Source: Muribaculaceae bacterium Isolate-013 (NCI) (GTDB taxonomy: Bacteria; Bacteroidota; Bacteroidia; Bacteroidales; Muribaculaceae). From it: 41,773 bases of DNA. The position numbers and the translations under genes were made by a program. Under the pieces are notes generated by a model that was not told the DNA's origin, did no database searches, and worked only from the letters and a program-made list of their open reading frames with translations. Shown here in pieces: positions 34,701-41,773 of the stretch. The stretch spans positions 1 through 41,773 of the forward strand of contig SCEJ01000027.1 of the NCBI GenBank assembly GCA_004102785.1, in the 5' to 3' direction. Position 1 is the stretch's first letter. Every line of letters begins with the position of its first letter.

Positions 34701-36380
34701 GCACCGGTGTCGCCCCTGGGTCGCGTGTCGCTCCCGAAATTCTCCACCGTGGGCGCCCATGCGCCGCAGATCACCATGTGTGTCTACGATGCCCCGCAGG
34801 CCGCCCCTGCCACCGTGTATGCCGCATCCTACGGCATGGACGATGTGAAAATCGGCGAAATCTCCGGCAAGGGCTCCGAGGGATGGAAGGATTATACGTT
34901 CGACCTCCCCGCCTCGCTTCTTGACAAGGCATGGGTGAACCTCTACATCGTGGCCTCGTTTGATGCCGCGCCCCAGGCGTTCGTGCTCCGCAGCTACTCG
35001 GTGAAGTCGACCTATGGCAAGCAGCTCTCGACCCGCCTGCAGGCGCCCGCCGAGATGAAGGTGGGGCAGCTCTATACCCTCACCGCCAAAGTGACGAACG
35101 GCTCGCTCACCGCCCAGCAGCTCCCCGACTTCAGCCTGACTGTTTCATACGGCGATGTCACCGAGACCGTGGAGCCTTCGCGCGTGCCCGCCGACAACAG
35201 CATCGCCCCGGAGGCTTCGCTTGAAATCGGATTTGATTTCCGCCCTGTGGCGGAGATGATAGGGGAGGCACGCCTCACTTTCTCGCTCACGGAATACTCC
35301 GACGAGATGCCCGACGATGACTCCGACTATGCCGACGTGAGGATTGTGACCGGCGGACGCCCCGTGGTGACCGACCTCTCCGGCTCGCACTCTGACAACG
35401 GGCTTCTACTGGGCTGGACCGCCCCTGAGCTCGGCTCGACCGGCAACGACGATTTCGAGGGCTATGCTCCTTTCGACTTCAGCGAAAACCTCGGTTCATG
35501 GCTCAATATAGATGCCGACGGAAAAGTGCCATACGCCATCGCACAGAATGTGACCTATCCGGGCTGCGACTCACCCCGCGCTTTCCAGGTGATGAACGCC
35601 TCGGCTGAAAACGGCATTGACCTCGACCTCAAGGCCCACAGCGGCGACCAGTACCTTCTGGCGGTATGCCCCGACGACGGCTCAGCCGCCGACGACTGGC
35701 TCATCTCGCCCGAGGTGGCCGGAGGCTCCAAGGTGTCGTTCCGCTTCAATGTGCTCAACTCGCTCTACGGCACCGAGCAGATTGACCTGATGTACTCCTC
35801 GACCGGACGCGAGCCTGCCGACTTCACCCTCCTGCAGACCTATTCGCAGAATATGCGCGGCTGGAACCCGCTGGAGAAAACTCTCCCCGACGATGCCCGC
35901 TACTTCGCTTTCCACTACCGCAGCAAGGATATCTTCGGCGTGGCTCTCGACGATGTGTTCTACACACCGGTGTCGGAGGTGCCCCTGACCGGCTACCACA
36001 TCTACCGCAACGGTGACAGAATCGCCTCGGCGCATCCTGAAACCAGCTTCGCCGTAGATTCATGGAAGAAGGGCGACCGCTTCAATGTGGCTGCCGTGGC
36101 CGTTGCCAACGGCAATGAGGTGGAACACCCGATGTCGAACACCTTCGTGGCCCTGACCTCCTCGCTCGGCGAGACCGTAAGCTTCGGCGCAATCCGCGGC
36201 GAGGCCGGGGCGGTTGTCGTTGAGGGTATGCAGGGACGTGCCGCCTCGGTTCTGACCCCCGACGGCCGTGTGGCAGCATCGGTGGCGTCGCTCGGCGACT
36301 GCGAGCGCGTGGCTCTTGCCCCCGGCGTCTACATAGTGCATGTATCCGGCGGTGCCGTTGCCAAAGTGCGCGTCGACTGA
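31737..36380 (+). CDS. Large secreted choice-of-anchor J repeat protein
   Basis: The 1547-residue protein has a signal-like N-terminus (MKKWIIPAVAASLGLAAWAG). About four choice-of-anchor J / cleaved-adhesin-like modules can be seen, marked by VIDANNDGSTW, DIVDANNDGFTWDY and a last NLGSWLNIDADGKVPY; each has a downstream DDWL(I/F) motif. Between them are Ig-like modules with near-repeated GNVGVAVTVDGVDY and GKHTIGVAAF segments, then an FN3-like and a CARDB-like stretch. The C-terminal 80 or so residues (RAASVLTPDGRVAAS, APGVYIVHVSGG) resemble a T9SS sorting domain. It is likely a cell-surface or secreted multi-domain binding protein; no enzyme domain is seen. Confidence 0.75.
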   Translation: MKKWIIPAVAASLGLAAWAGFSSPDTTMIVPEKTRAASTEVTNPARIARKALRAPGDAFTLPVELAPTAAQAGNFVYLDVNCDEKTWTCTEGQMQYTWHSKNNADDWFFVPVRLSAADRMLQISFKMKSQGNYEEKLEVFYGAAATPASMTESLFSIVRTGGQFEDYTNTLTVDPSTGIGYFGFHAASDADKYGINVKDIVIESLSQPIPLAPSITASSINELEYSATVTLPASTLQGEQISGNVGLQVSVDGVEVENHADCAPGSTKDVSLTLTKGTHSISYAAYLVTDGVAKYSQAVAEEVRATAAAVAEQLPVLFEPSDEDFENSVVIDANNDGSTWSLHSNGSFRYYYNGLNAGDDWLILPIVDFGADNGTFEISMDVNGEGYSYTETFEVCVGRTLSPADMTVVFSPAAVQTSNWEPRSGKFSLTEGGKWYVALHATSPKDQYSLYVKNIAISRSADRTPAAAVIKSLEFNGLEGELVATLPTETVDGVALEGNVGVAVTVDGVDYATSAMAAPGSDVPVPVTLTLGKHTIGVAAFIEDGGTRLTGAQVLREVVARNAAGFAYPIPFTMHPTLGEFETLDIVDANNDGFTWDYNAGAANGTGAAVCRTSGDETADDWLFFPAVAVTDITRIYSVSVEARAYLEQYPEDFDLCIGTSPTPEAMTKVVEAEGFKTYLYAPVAGEWIAPAAGNYHVGIHRRSAGSAHTLSIMNVSVTDAGKSVLAPAACSDIDAAGDVSGALLANVSLTLPTEAINGTALDASASLTATVTSATGATATVTGLPGERVSVSLAAPDGHSTITVVASSAAYGAGEPAETTVYCGLDRPSSPVVTSEVSADNMSLTLTWTDPARGEQGGAIDVAGLSHTIYTPIDPQGLYWSKVVELPVGQNSYTFEAGLLQDITFVGVSATNSKGESQIGVGYGVTGAPYSLPLTEDLSKGTYTYSPVVTDTPTEDYSTNWFLDSPALIYPSLGEDAGSALMCIEASAPVSPLGRVSLPKFSTVGAHAPQITMCVYDAPQAAPATVYAASYGMDDVKIGEISGKGSEGWKDYTFDLPASLLDKAWVNLYIVASFDAAPQAFVLRSYSVKSTYGKQLSTRLQAPAEMKVGQLYTLTAKVTNGSLTAQQLPDFSLTVSYGDVTETVEPSRVPADNSIAPEASLEIGFDFRPVAEMIGEARLTFSLTEYSDEMPDDDSDYADVRIVTGGRPVVTDLSGSHSDNGLLLGWTAPELGSTGNDDFEGYAPFDFSENLGSWLNIDADGKVPYAIAQNVTYPGCDSPRAFQVMNASAENGIDLDLKAHSGDQYLLAVCPDDGSAADDWLISPEVAGGSKVSFRFNVLNSLYGTEQIDLMYSSTGREPADFTLLQTYSQNMRGWNPLEKTLPDDARYFAFHYRSKDIFGVALDDVFYTPVSEVPLTGYHIYRNGDRIASAHPETSFAVDSWKKGDRFNVAAVAVANGNEVEHPMSNTFVALTSSLGETVSFGAIRGEAGAVVVEGMQGRAASVLTPDGRVAASVASLGDCERVALAPGVYIVHVSGGAVAKVRVD

Positions 36381-36400
36381 ATACAATGACAATTCATTAA

Positions 36401-36441
36401 CCGGGGTGCGGTTTCAAATATAACCGCACCCCGGTTTTTTT
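36401..36441 (+). terminator. Intrinsic terminator
   Basis: The arms CCGGGGTGCGGTT (36401-36413) and AACCGCACCCCGG (36422-36434) pair perfectly over 13 bp with an 8-nt loop and are followed by seven T. It ends the large secreted protein's transcript. Confidence 0.9.
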
Positions 36442-36487
36442 CTCTTTTTGGCAAAAATCAGTCCGACAGGCAGGGATAATGCGAATT

Positions 36488-36532
36488 TATGCATTGTTTT
36501 GTATGATTATTCAAAATAAATGCATATCTTTG
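36488..36532 (+). promoter_or_regulatory. Promoter with overlapping inverted repeat
   Basis: The -7 box TATCTTTG is at 36525-36532, 85 bp before the ATG at 36618. An imperfect inverted repeat, TATGCATTGTTTTG (36488-36501) and CAAAATAAATGCATA (36512-36526), overlaps its left edge. It looks like an operator, but no regulator is known. Confidence 0.45.
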
Positions 36533-36617
36533 CCAATGTAAATCGGCATCGGATATGATTCTTTGCCCGGAGATTAATTCAGATAGAGAATAGTTCTTTA
36601 ATTTTAAATCACATCGA

Positions 36618-37802
36618 ATGAAAAAACTTTTACTCGCCACCCTTTTTGCCGGCGCTATGATTCCGGCAAAGGCCGTGTTCATGCTCCCCGCCCCGGAAAT
36701 GCTGTCAGAAACAGTGGAGGACGGCAAGGTTACCATTACATGGCAGGCAAATACTGACGAGGAAATAACCAACTACCATTTGGTTGTCTACAAGAAACAC
36801 AAGGCAGCCGCCGAGGAGCGTTTCCTCCTGGCCGATACCGACTTCGGTCATATCGAGTCGACAGGCACGATGACAAAGCACGAGGAGCGCGGCGCCGTAT
36901 GGGATTATCTTCCCGACTGCCCCGGATGGTATGTGAAGACTCCGCTGTATATGGATAAAGCAATCGGTATCGACACTTTCAACCAGTTCGCCGGCTCTGA
37001 CAACAGCGATATCTTCGGCGGCGCATACATGCTCTCGCCTGACTACAACCTCCTGGGTGTGGCTCCCGAAAACCGCAGGCTCTTCGTGCAGTGCGCGCTG
37101 GCAAATGAGGCCGAATCTGTGACCGGTGGCTTCGCTCTCTACACCTGGAGCGACGACTGGTGGAACGAGGCCAACTACGACTACAAACCCGTAGAAGGCC
37201 ATATCTACGAATATTCCGACCTGAGCAAGACCAAGTTCCAGGATTATTCGGAGGAATGCGTGCCGCAGATTTATGTGAACCGTACCCGTCTGAGCTTCTA
37301 TGGCTCGGGTTATTCGGCGCTGTGGATCAATAACCTCAAGGTTGAGGCCCAGCTCGGCGCCGGCGATGTGATCGGTTATGCGGCGGATCTTCATGTGCTT
37401 GACGCGCAGGAGGGTGTGAATTCGTTTGAAATCGACACCACCGCCGATACCGACGATGATTTTGTTTACGGCTACATACTCCGCGCCGTGCGTATGGAGT
37501 TCGACGAATACCGCAATGTGTCAACCCTGCGCTTAATCTCCCCCTGCCCCGAAGTGCACAACATCGGCGATGATTTCGTGGCTATCGACGAGATAGGCGC
37601 CGACAATGACGGCGAAATCAAGGTGTCGGCCGCAGCCGGAATGATTTCGGTGGAGGGTGTTGACGCCGCCACTGCCGTAGAGGTGTTTGACCTCACCGGC
37701 CGCAAGGTTGCCGCCGGCACCGCCGCAGCACCCGTGGCTGTCGACGCCAGCGGTGTGTTCGTGGTGAAAGCCGGTGCCGCCGCCGCCAAGGTTGTGCTCT
37801 GA
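36618..37802 (+). CDS. Secreted protein with Fn3-like and sorting domains
   Basis: The 394-residue protein has a signal peptide (MKKLLLATLFAGAMIPAKA), an FN3-like N-terminal domain (VEDGKVTITWQANTDEEITNYHLVVY), a central aromatic-rich domain and a C-terminal T9SS-like sorting domain (AVEVFDLTGRKVAAGTAAAP). It is likely exported to the surface or medium. The central domain is not recognised. It is transcribed separately from the large protein upstream, from which it is divided by a terminator and promoter, but shares the sorting-domain style. Confidence 0.7.
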   Translation: MKKLLLATLFAGAMIPAKAVFMLPAPEMLSETVEDGKVTITWQANTDEEITNYHLVVYKKHKAAAEERFLLADTDFGHIESTGTMTKHEERGAVWDYLPDCPGWYVKTPLYMDKAIGIDTFNQFAGSDNSDIFGGAYMLSPDYNLLGVAPENRRLFVQCALANEAESVTGGFALYTWSDDWWNEANYDYKPVEGHIYEYSDLSKTKFQDYSEECVPQIYVNRTRLSFYGSGYSALWINNLKVEAQLGAGDVIGYAADLHVLDAQEGVNSFEIDTTADTDDDFVYGYILRAVRMEFDEYRNVSTLRLISPCPEVHNIGDDFVAIDEIGADNDGEIKVSAAAGMISVEGVDAATAVEVFDLTGRKVAAGTAAAPVAVDASGVFVVKAGAAAAKVVL

Positions 37803-37874
37803 TGCCGCGCCGAGCGTCAGCGCCGGCAGTCAGCCGGCATTGGCGCTTGCTGATAATGAAATATTGAACTGAAA

Positions 37875-37922
37875 CCGGTGTGCCCGAATCAATGTGATTC
37901 AGGCACACTGGTCTGCTTTTTT
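37875..37922 (+). terminator. Intrinsic terminator
   Basis: The stem pairs CCGGTGTGCCCGAATC (37875-37890) with GATTCAGGCACACTGG (37896-37911), with mismatches, and a T-run follows at 37917-37922. A second GC-rich hairpin lies at 37819-37847. Together they end the previous gene. Confidence 0.7.
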
Positions 37923-38050
37923 CGGGTGTTTGGCGCGTGGTGTGGCCGTAAGAGTGGTAATCTATTGAAAATCAACTTTGTTCCGGTTGCGGCGCCCCGC
38001 GAGCCTACTGGCGGAGGGCGGTTGTGTTGAAAAAAGGCGCGGGCACTTGT

Positions 38051-38081
38051 TTGTATAATTCGCTGAAAGTTTGTACCTTTG
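38051..38081 (+). promoter_or_regulatory. Promoter of the rplM operon
   Basis: TTG at 38051-38053 and TACCTTTG at 38074-38081 are spaced by 20 bp, a good Bacteroidota promoter. It precedes a long leader for rplM. Confidence 0.65.
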
Positions 38082-38087
38082 CAGTCC

Positions 38088-38192
38088 GATTACTATCCAA
38101 AACAATCGAATCGGCCGAGCGCGGCAAAGCCTTTGGCCGGGCTTTAATGTGGTTCGTGCCATCTTAATTTTTTATTAATCAAAGTTTTAAAA
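38088..38192 (+). promoter_or_regulatory. rplM 5' leader with hairpin
   Basis: About 105 nt separate the promoter from the rplM start. A stem of CGGCC (38112-38116) and GGCCG (38135-38139) encloses a GC-rich loop, followed by an AT-rich stretch before the start codon. L13 autoregulation through its leader is known in other bacteria; whether this leader does the same is inference. Confidence 0.4.
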
Positions 38193-38672
38193 GTGGATAC
38201 TTTAAGCTACAAAACCCTTACTCCTAACGCTCAAAACGTAGAGCGCGAGTGGCTCGTAATCGACGCCACCGACCAGGTACTGGGCCGTCTTTGCTCGAAA
38301 GTTGCCAAACTTCTCCGCGGCAAGAACAAACCCTCCTACTCACCCTTCGTGGAGTGCGGCGACAACGTTATCATCGTAAATGCCGACAAGTGCGTGCTCA
38401 CCGGCAACAAGATGACCGACCGCATCTACTACAACTACACCGGCTATCCCGGCGGTCAGCGCGAGCTTACCCCCGAAGTGCTCATGAAGAAATCCTTCAA
38501 CAAGCACCTCAAGCCCGGTATGCACCCCCTCTACATCCGTGTGGTAAAAGGCATGCTCCCCAAGAACCGTCTGGGCCGCAAGCTCATCAAGAACCTCCAC
38601 GTGTACAACGGACCGGAGCATCCCCATCAGGGCCAGAACGTGAAGGTGGTAGATGTCAACACCATCAAGTAA
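38193..38672 (+). CDS. rplM: 50S ribosomal protein L13
   Basis: L13 is an early-assembly protein of the large ribosomal subunit. The 159-residue sequence has the family core: REWLVIDATDQVLGRLCSKVA, RGKNKPSYSPFVECGDNVIIVNA, the KMTDRIYYNYTGYPGGQRE loop and the LPKNRLGRKLIKNLHVYNGPEHPHQGQ tail. The start is GTG at 38193, the only in-frame choice. It heads a ribosomal cluster; rpsI follows after 34 bp and is probably co-transcribed. Confidence 0.97.
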   Translation: MDTLSYKTLTPNAQNVEREWLVIDATDQVLGRLCSKVAKLLRGKNKPSYSPFVECGDNVIIVNADKCVLTGNKMTDRIYYNYTGYPGGQRELTPEVLMKKSFNKHLKPGMHPLYIRVVKGMLPKNRLGRKLIKNLHVYNGPEHPHQGQNVKVVDVNTIK

Positions 38673-38706
38673 TTAACGCCAAAACCAACCACTCCACCTA
38701 TTAATT

Positions 38707-39105
38707 ATGGAAAATGTAAATGCAGTTGGCCGCCGTAAGGCCGCCGTGGCCCGCGTTATCCTGAAGGAAGGTAACGGCGTGATCACGATCTCCTGCCACC
38801 ACAACCGCCGCACACTCGACAAGTACTTCCCCTCGTCGATTCTCCAGTACATCGTGCTCCAGCCCCTCAAGACTCTTGACTGCGTAGAGAAGTACGATAT
38901 CGCCGTTAACCTCGACGGCGGCGGCTACAAAGGCCAGGCCGAGGCTCTCCGTCTCGCCATCGCCCGCGCTCTCGTTAAGGTTAATCCCGACGACAAGAAA
39001 GCTCTCCGTGCCGAAGGCTTCATGACCCGTGACCCCCGCGTTGTTGAACGTAAGAAACCCGGTCGTCCCAAAGCACGCAAACGCTTCCAGTTCTCCAAGC
39101 GCTGA
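38707..39105 (+). CDS. rpsI: 30S ribosomal protein S9
   Basis: S9 sits in the small-subunit head and its C-terminal tail reaches the P-site tRNA. The 132 residues include VGRRKAAVARV near the N-terminus, the GGGYKGQAEALRLAIARAL helix and the basic tail KKPGRPKARKRFQFSKR ending in the conserved SKR. The ATG is at 38707. The gene lies 34 bp after rplM, the usual rplM-rpsI order. Confidence 0.97.
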   Translation: MENVNAVGRRKAAVARVILKEGNGVITISCHHNRRTLDKYFPSSILQYIVLQPLKTLDCVEKYDIAVNLDGGGYKGQAEALRLAIARALVKVNPDDKKALRAEGFMTRDPRVVERKKPGRPKARKRFQFSKR

Positions 39106-39274
39106 TCATTCCCATCACATGCCGGCTGTCCTGCACGGCGCAGACGCCTGTCCCGCAGCCGCATGAACGTCACCTCCTCTCCAGAGTTTAGTATCTAAAT
39201 CCCGCGGATGGACCCCTACGTTCCCTACCCCGGGGTTGTAACAAAAAAGAACGTAAACACATCTTTTTACAAAA
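39106..39274 (+). other. rpsI-rpsB intergenic region
   Basis: The 169-bp gap holds a short inverted repeat TTTAG-TAT-CTAAA at 39187-39199 and an ACCCCGGGGT palindrome near 39230. No TAnnTTTG box is visible, so rpsB may be read from the upstream promoter. An rpsB leader structure is possible but not shown. Confidence 0.35.
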
Positions 39275-40102
39275 ATGTCAACTCCCACTTTTGACCAACT
39301 TCTCGAGGCAGGCTGCCACTTCGGTCACCTCAAACGCAAATGGAATCCTGCCATGGCTCCGTACATCTTCATGGAGCGCAACGGTATCCACATCCTTGAC
39401 CTCTACAAGACCGCTGCTAAAGTTGAAGAAGCTGCCGCAGCTCTCAAAGGGATAGCTAAATCGGGCAAGAAAGTTCTCTTTGTTGCCACTAAAAAACAGG
39501 CCAAACAAGTTACTGCCGAAAAGGCCCAGGCCGTAGGGATGCCCTACGTGATCGAGCGCTGGCCCGGCGGTATGCTCACCAACTTCCCCACCATCCGCAA
39601 AGCCGTGAAGAAAATGGCTTCCATCGACAAGATGACCAAGGATGGCACTTTCGATAACCTCTCGAAGCGCGAGAAACTTCAGATTTCACGCCAGCGCGCC
39701 AAACTCGAAAAGACTCTCGGCTCGATCGCCGACCTCAACCGTCTCCCCTCGGCTCTGTTCGTGGTTGACGTGCTGAAGGAGCGCATCGCCGTTGCCGAGG
39801 CCAACCGTCTGGGTATCCCCGTATTCGCTATGGTCGACACCAACTCCGACCCCACCAACATCGACTACGTGATCCCCTGCAACGACGACGCCTCGAAGTC
39901 GATCGAACTCATCCTCGACACCGTTTGCGCCGCTATGGCCGAAGGTCTCGAAGAGCGCAAGGCCGAGAAAGTTGACAACGCCGCCGCCGGCGAAGAGGCC
40001 GCTCCCCGCCGCGAGCGCCGCCGCGCCGTTCGCCGCAACGAAGGCGAGGCTGAAGCCATCGAGGCTCCCGCTGCCGAAGCTCCCGCAGAGGCTGCCGAAT
40101 AA
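39275..40102 (+). CDS. rpsB: 30S ribosomal protein S2
   Basis: S2 is a late-assembly small-subunit protein. The 275 residues include LLEAGCHFGHLKRKWNPAMAPYI, the IERWPGGMLTNFPTIRKAVKKM segment, and VVDVLKERIAVAEANRLGIPVFAMVDTNSDP. An acidic, Ala-rich C-terminal extension after about residue 230 (EEAAPRRERRRAVRRNEGEAEA) is longer than in E. coli, as often in Bacteroidales. The tsf gene follows after 41 bp. Confidence 0.97.
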   Translation: MSTPTFDQLLEAGCHFGHLKRKWNPAMAPYIFMERNGIHILDLYKTAAKVEEAAAALKGIAKSGKKVLFVATKKQAKQVTAEKAQAVGMPYVIERWPGGMLTNFPTIRKAVKKMASIDKMTKDGTFDNLSKREKLQISRQRAKLEKTLGSIADLNRLPSALFVVDVLKERIAVAEANRLGIPVFAMVDTNSDPTNIDYVIPCNDDASKSIELILDTVCAAMAEGLEERKAEKVDNAAAGEEAAPRRERRRAVRRNEGEAEAIEAPAAEAPAEAAE

Positions 40103-40143
40103 TAAATTCAAATTTCAAACTACCAATTAAACTTCAGATAGTT

Positions 40144-41136
40144 ATGGCAGTAACAATGGCAGAAATCACCAAGCTGCGCCACCTCACACAGGCCGGCCTG
40201 ATGGACTGCAAAAAGGCTCTTGCCGAGACCAACGGCGACATTGAGGCCGCAGTTGAAATCCTCCGTAAGAAGGGCCAGGCCGTAGCCGCCAAGCGCGAAG
40301 ACCGCGTGGCTGCCGAAGGCTGCGTGCTCGCCAAGAACGACGGCAACTTCGCTGCTGTGATCGCCCTCCAGTGCGAGACCGACTTCGTGGCTAAGAACGA
40401 AGGCTTCGTGAACCTCACCAAGAAACTCCTCGACCTCGCCGTGGCAAACCGCTGCAAGAATGTCGACGAGCTCAAGGCTGTGACCGTTGATGGCCTCACC
40501 GTTGCCGACCTCGTTACCGAGGAGTCCGGCAAAACCGGCGAGAAGACCGAAATCGGCGCATACGAAGTTGTGGAGGCTCCCACCACCGCCGCCTACAACC
40601 ACTTCAACAACAAGCTCGCCGCTATCGTGGGCTTCAACCTCGAGGGTGTTGACCCCCAGGTGGGCCGCGAAGTGTGCATGCAGATTGCATCGATGAACCC
40701 CGTGGCTGTAAGCCGCCAGGATGTGCCCCAGGCCACCATCGACCAGGAAATCGCCGTTGCCGTGGAGAAAACCAAGGCCGAGCAGGTGCAGAAGGCTGTT
40801 GAAGCCGCTCTCAAAAAGGCCGGTCTCAACCCCAACCACTTCGATACCGACGACCACATCGAATCAAACATGGCCAAAGGCTGGATTACAGCCGAGGATG
40901 TGGAGAAGGGTCGCAAAATCATGAAGGAAGCCGCTGAGGCCAAGGCTGCAAACCTCCCCGAGCAGATGATTCAGAACATCGCCAACGGCCGCCTCAACAA
41001 GTTCTTCAAGGAGAGCTGCCTCATGGAGCAGGAGTACGTACAGGACTCGAAGCTCACCGTAGGCCAGTTCCTCGACCAGACCCAGAAGGGCCTCGTTGCA
41101 GTCGCTTTCAAGCGCGTGAACCTCAACGAGGACTAA
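40144..41136 (+). CDS. tsf: Elongation factor Ts
   Basis: EF-Ts exchanges GDP for GTP on EF-Tu. The 330-residue protein has the N-terminal UBA-like domain (LRHLTQAGLMDCKKALAETNGDIEAAVEILRKKG), the core with LQCETDFVAKNEGF (the TDFV residues contact EF-Tu), the second repeat HFNNKLAAIVGFNLEG, and the C-terminal QFLDQTQKGLVAVAFKRV. Length is normal for Bacteroidota. It ends the rplM-rpsI-rpsB-tsf cluster. Confidence 0.97.
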   Translation: MAVTMAEITKLRHLTQAGLMDCKKALAETNGDIEAAVEILRKKGQAVAAKREDRVAAEGCVLAKNDGNFAAVIALQCETDFVAKNEGFVNLTKKLLDLAVANRCKNVDELKAVTVDGLTVADLVTEESGKTGEKTEIGAYEVVEAPTTAAYNHFNNKLAAIVGFNLEGVDPQVGREVCMQIASMNPVAVSRQDVPQATIDQEIAVAVEKTKAEQVQKAVEAALKKAGLNPNHFDTDDHIESNMAKGWITAEDVEKGRKIMKEAAEAKAANLPEQMIQNIANGRLNKFFKESCLMEQEYVQDSKLTVGQFLDQTQKGLVAVAFKRVNLNED

Positions 41137-41178
41137 TCACACCCGCTTAGTCATAACACCAAGCATACCTCCGGAAGT

Positions 41179-41200
41179 CCGGCGCCATCTCGGCGCCGGG
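41179..41200 (+). terminator. Probable terminator after tsf
   Basis: CCGGCGCC (41179-41186) and GGCGCCGG (41192-41199) form a perfect 8-bp stem with a 5-nt loop. The following T-run is weak and interrupted, so termination strength is uncertain. Confidence 0.5.
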
Positions 41201-41410
41201 CTTTCATTATTTGCACGGCGAGGCCGGGAAGTTGCGAATGGCCGCGGTGATTGTACCCGTATCCGGTCCCGGTTCGGGCAGTCGGGTGGGGAGGTGACAT
41301 GGAGATGCGGTGGCAGGAAGATGAGGTGCGGAGGTACTCTTTTATGAATTCGCCGGAGGCTGAATTGCCGGAAAACGCGAGTTCGGGATAAGGAACACCA
41401 TAAAAAAGCT

Positions 41411-41444
41411 GAATCGGCAGCTTGAAAAAGCTGCCGATTCTTTT
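41411..41444. terminator. Perfect hairpin, possible bidirectional terminator
   Basis: GAATCGGCAGCTT (41411-41423) and AAGCTGCCGATTC (41428-41440) pair perfectly over 13 bp with a GAAA loop. Four T follow on the plus strand and a six-T run follows on the minus strand after AGC. It may end transcription from both sides and protect tsf from the IS. Confidence 0.65.
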
Positions 41445-41773
41445 GGTAATATCACTGATATTTAGTAATTTAGAGGTGCCAAACAATAAATACTATATCA
41501 TGATTACCGAAAGTAAAGTTACAGAAATTTTTTGTATTGCCGATGATTTCTGCAAGGAATTTGAGGTTGAGATGGCAAAAAACGCCCTTCCGTCCACAAC
41601 TGACACTCCAAAACGGAAAAGAAAGCGCATGATGTCGGATGCCGAGGTCATCACGATTCTGATCTGTTTCCACTTCAATTCGTACCGAAACTTCAAGCAC
41701 TATTATCTGGGATGTGTGCGCATTCACTGGAAGCATCTGTTTCCGCAGACATTCTCCTACAACCGCTTCGTGG
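41445..41773 (+). mobile_element. IS982-family insertion sequence, partial
   Basis: The sequence enters an IS982-type element whose transposase begins at 41500; the right end is beyond the window. The left terminal inverted repeat was not identified, so the start given here is approximate and could be up to 100 bp further left. Confidence 0.6.
41500..41773 (+). CDS. IS982-family transposase, 5' part
   Basis: The open frame from the ATG at 41500 runs off the window after 91 residues. It shows the IS982 N-terminus: MITESKVTEIFCIADDFCKE, a basic stretch TPKRKRKRMMSDAEVITILI, then FNSYRNFKHYYLGCVR and FPQTFSYNRFV. These closely match what I know of Bacteroidales IS982 transposases. The DDE catalytic residues lie beyond the edge, so whether the enzyme is intact cannot be judged. 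Confidence 0.85.
   Translation, partial: MITESKVTEIFCIADDFCKEFEVEMAKNALPSTTDTPKRKRKRMMSDAEVITILICFHFNSYRNFKHYYLGCVRIHWKHLFPQTFSYNRFV

Larger units (their letters stand above)
41137..41499. other. tsf to IS intergenic region
   Basis: Between tsf and the transposase start are two hairpins (listed separately) and no gene. The stretch 41201-41400 holds nothing I can recognise; frames there look non-coding. Confidence 0.4.

Noticed and set aside
1-41773. CRISPR array, tRNA or rRNA genes
   Set aside because: No regularly spaced direct repeats and no cloverleaf or rRNA-like sequence was noticed by eye on either strand.

Overview
The window looks like a chromosome segment of a GC-rich gut Bacteroidales, most likely Muribaculaceae-like. 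The evidence is the Bacteroidota promoter (a -7 box TAnnTTTG, some with TTG about 19-20 bp upstream), proteins ending in type IX secretion-like sorting domains, a BspA-type leucine-rich repeat protein, TPR/transmembrane/helix-turn-helix regulators, DUF3244- and GIN-domain-like secreted proteins, and a conserved rplM-rpsI-rpsB-tsf cluster. The genus is an inference.

Layout. 1-760: debris, including a 5'-truncated regulator-like gene and a small coding fragment. 848-9698 (+): housekeeping run rpoN, PAP2-like membrane protein, purE, ispG, M16 peptidase, then dusB, a GIN-domain protein and a Wzx-type flippase. 9730-12769 (-): periplasmic TPR protein and a secreted BspA-like LRR protein. 12993-14657 (+): TPR lipoprotein regulator with a C-terminal HTH, preceded by an operator-like palindrome. 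14660-21456 (-): a RiPP-type cluster, in transcription order a DUF3244-like secreted protein, a Cys-rich double-glycine precursor peptide, a radical SAM/SPASM maturase, a TonB-plug outer-membrane barrel, a C39-peptidase ABC exporter and a one-helix small protein. 21667-30151 (-): a second TPR/TM/HTH regulator, cardiolipin synthase, SPOR-like lipoprotein, YfcE-type phosphoesterase, GH13 amylase and a six-hairpin glycosidase-like lipoprotein. 30337-31581 (-): periplasmic bleomycin-hydrolase-type C1 peptidase, after a 118-bp palindromic element. 31737-37802 (+): two large secreted proteins with sorting-like C-termini. 38193-41136 (+): rplM, rpsI, rpsB, tsf. 41500-end (+): start of an IS982-family transposase.

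Most interesting content. The RiPP cluster forms a coherent pathway: a 90-residue precursor has a GG leader and an 11-Cys core, a radical SAM enzyme probably crosslinks it, the C39 ABC transporter probably removes the leader and exports it, and an outer-membrane barrel sits in the same operon as the exporter. No HlyD-type adaptor is present; a 65-residue one-helix protein lies where one might be expected. The precursor, maturase, barrel and most of the neighbouring regulator are visibly AT-richer than the surrounding genome, and two regulators of the same architecture flank the locus, which suggests acquisition and recombination. No database search was possible, so novelty is not established.
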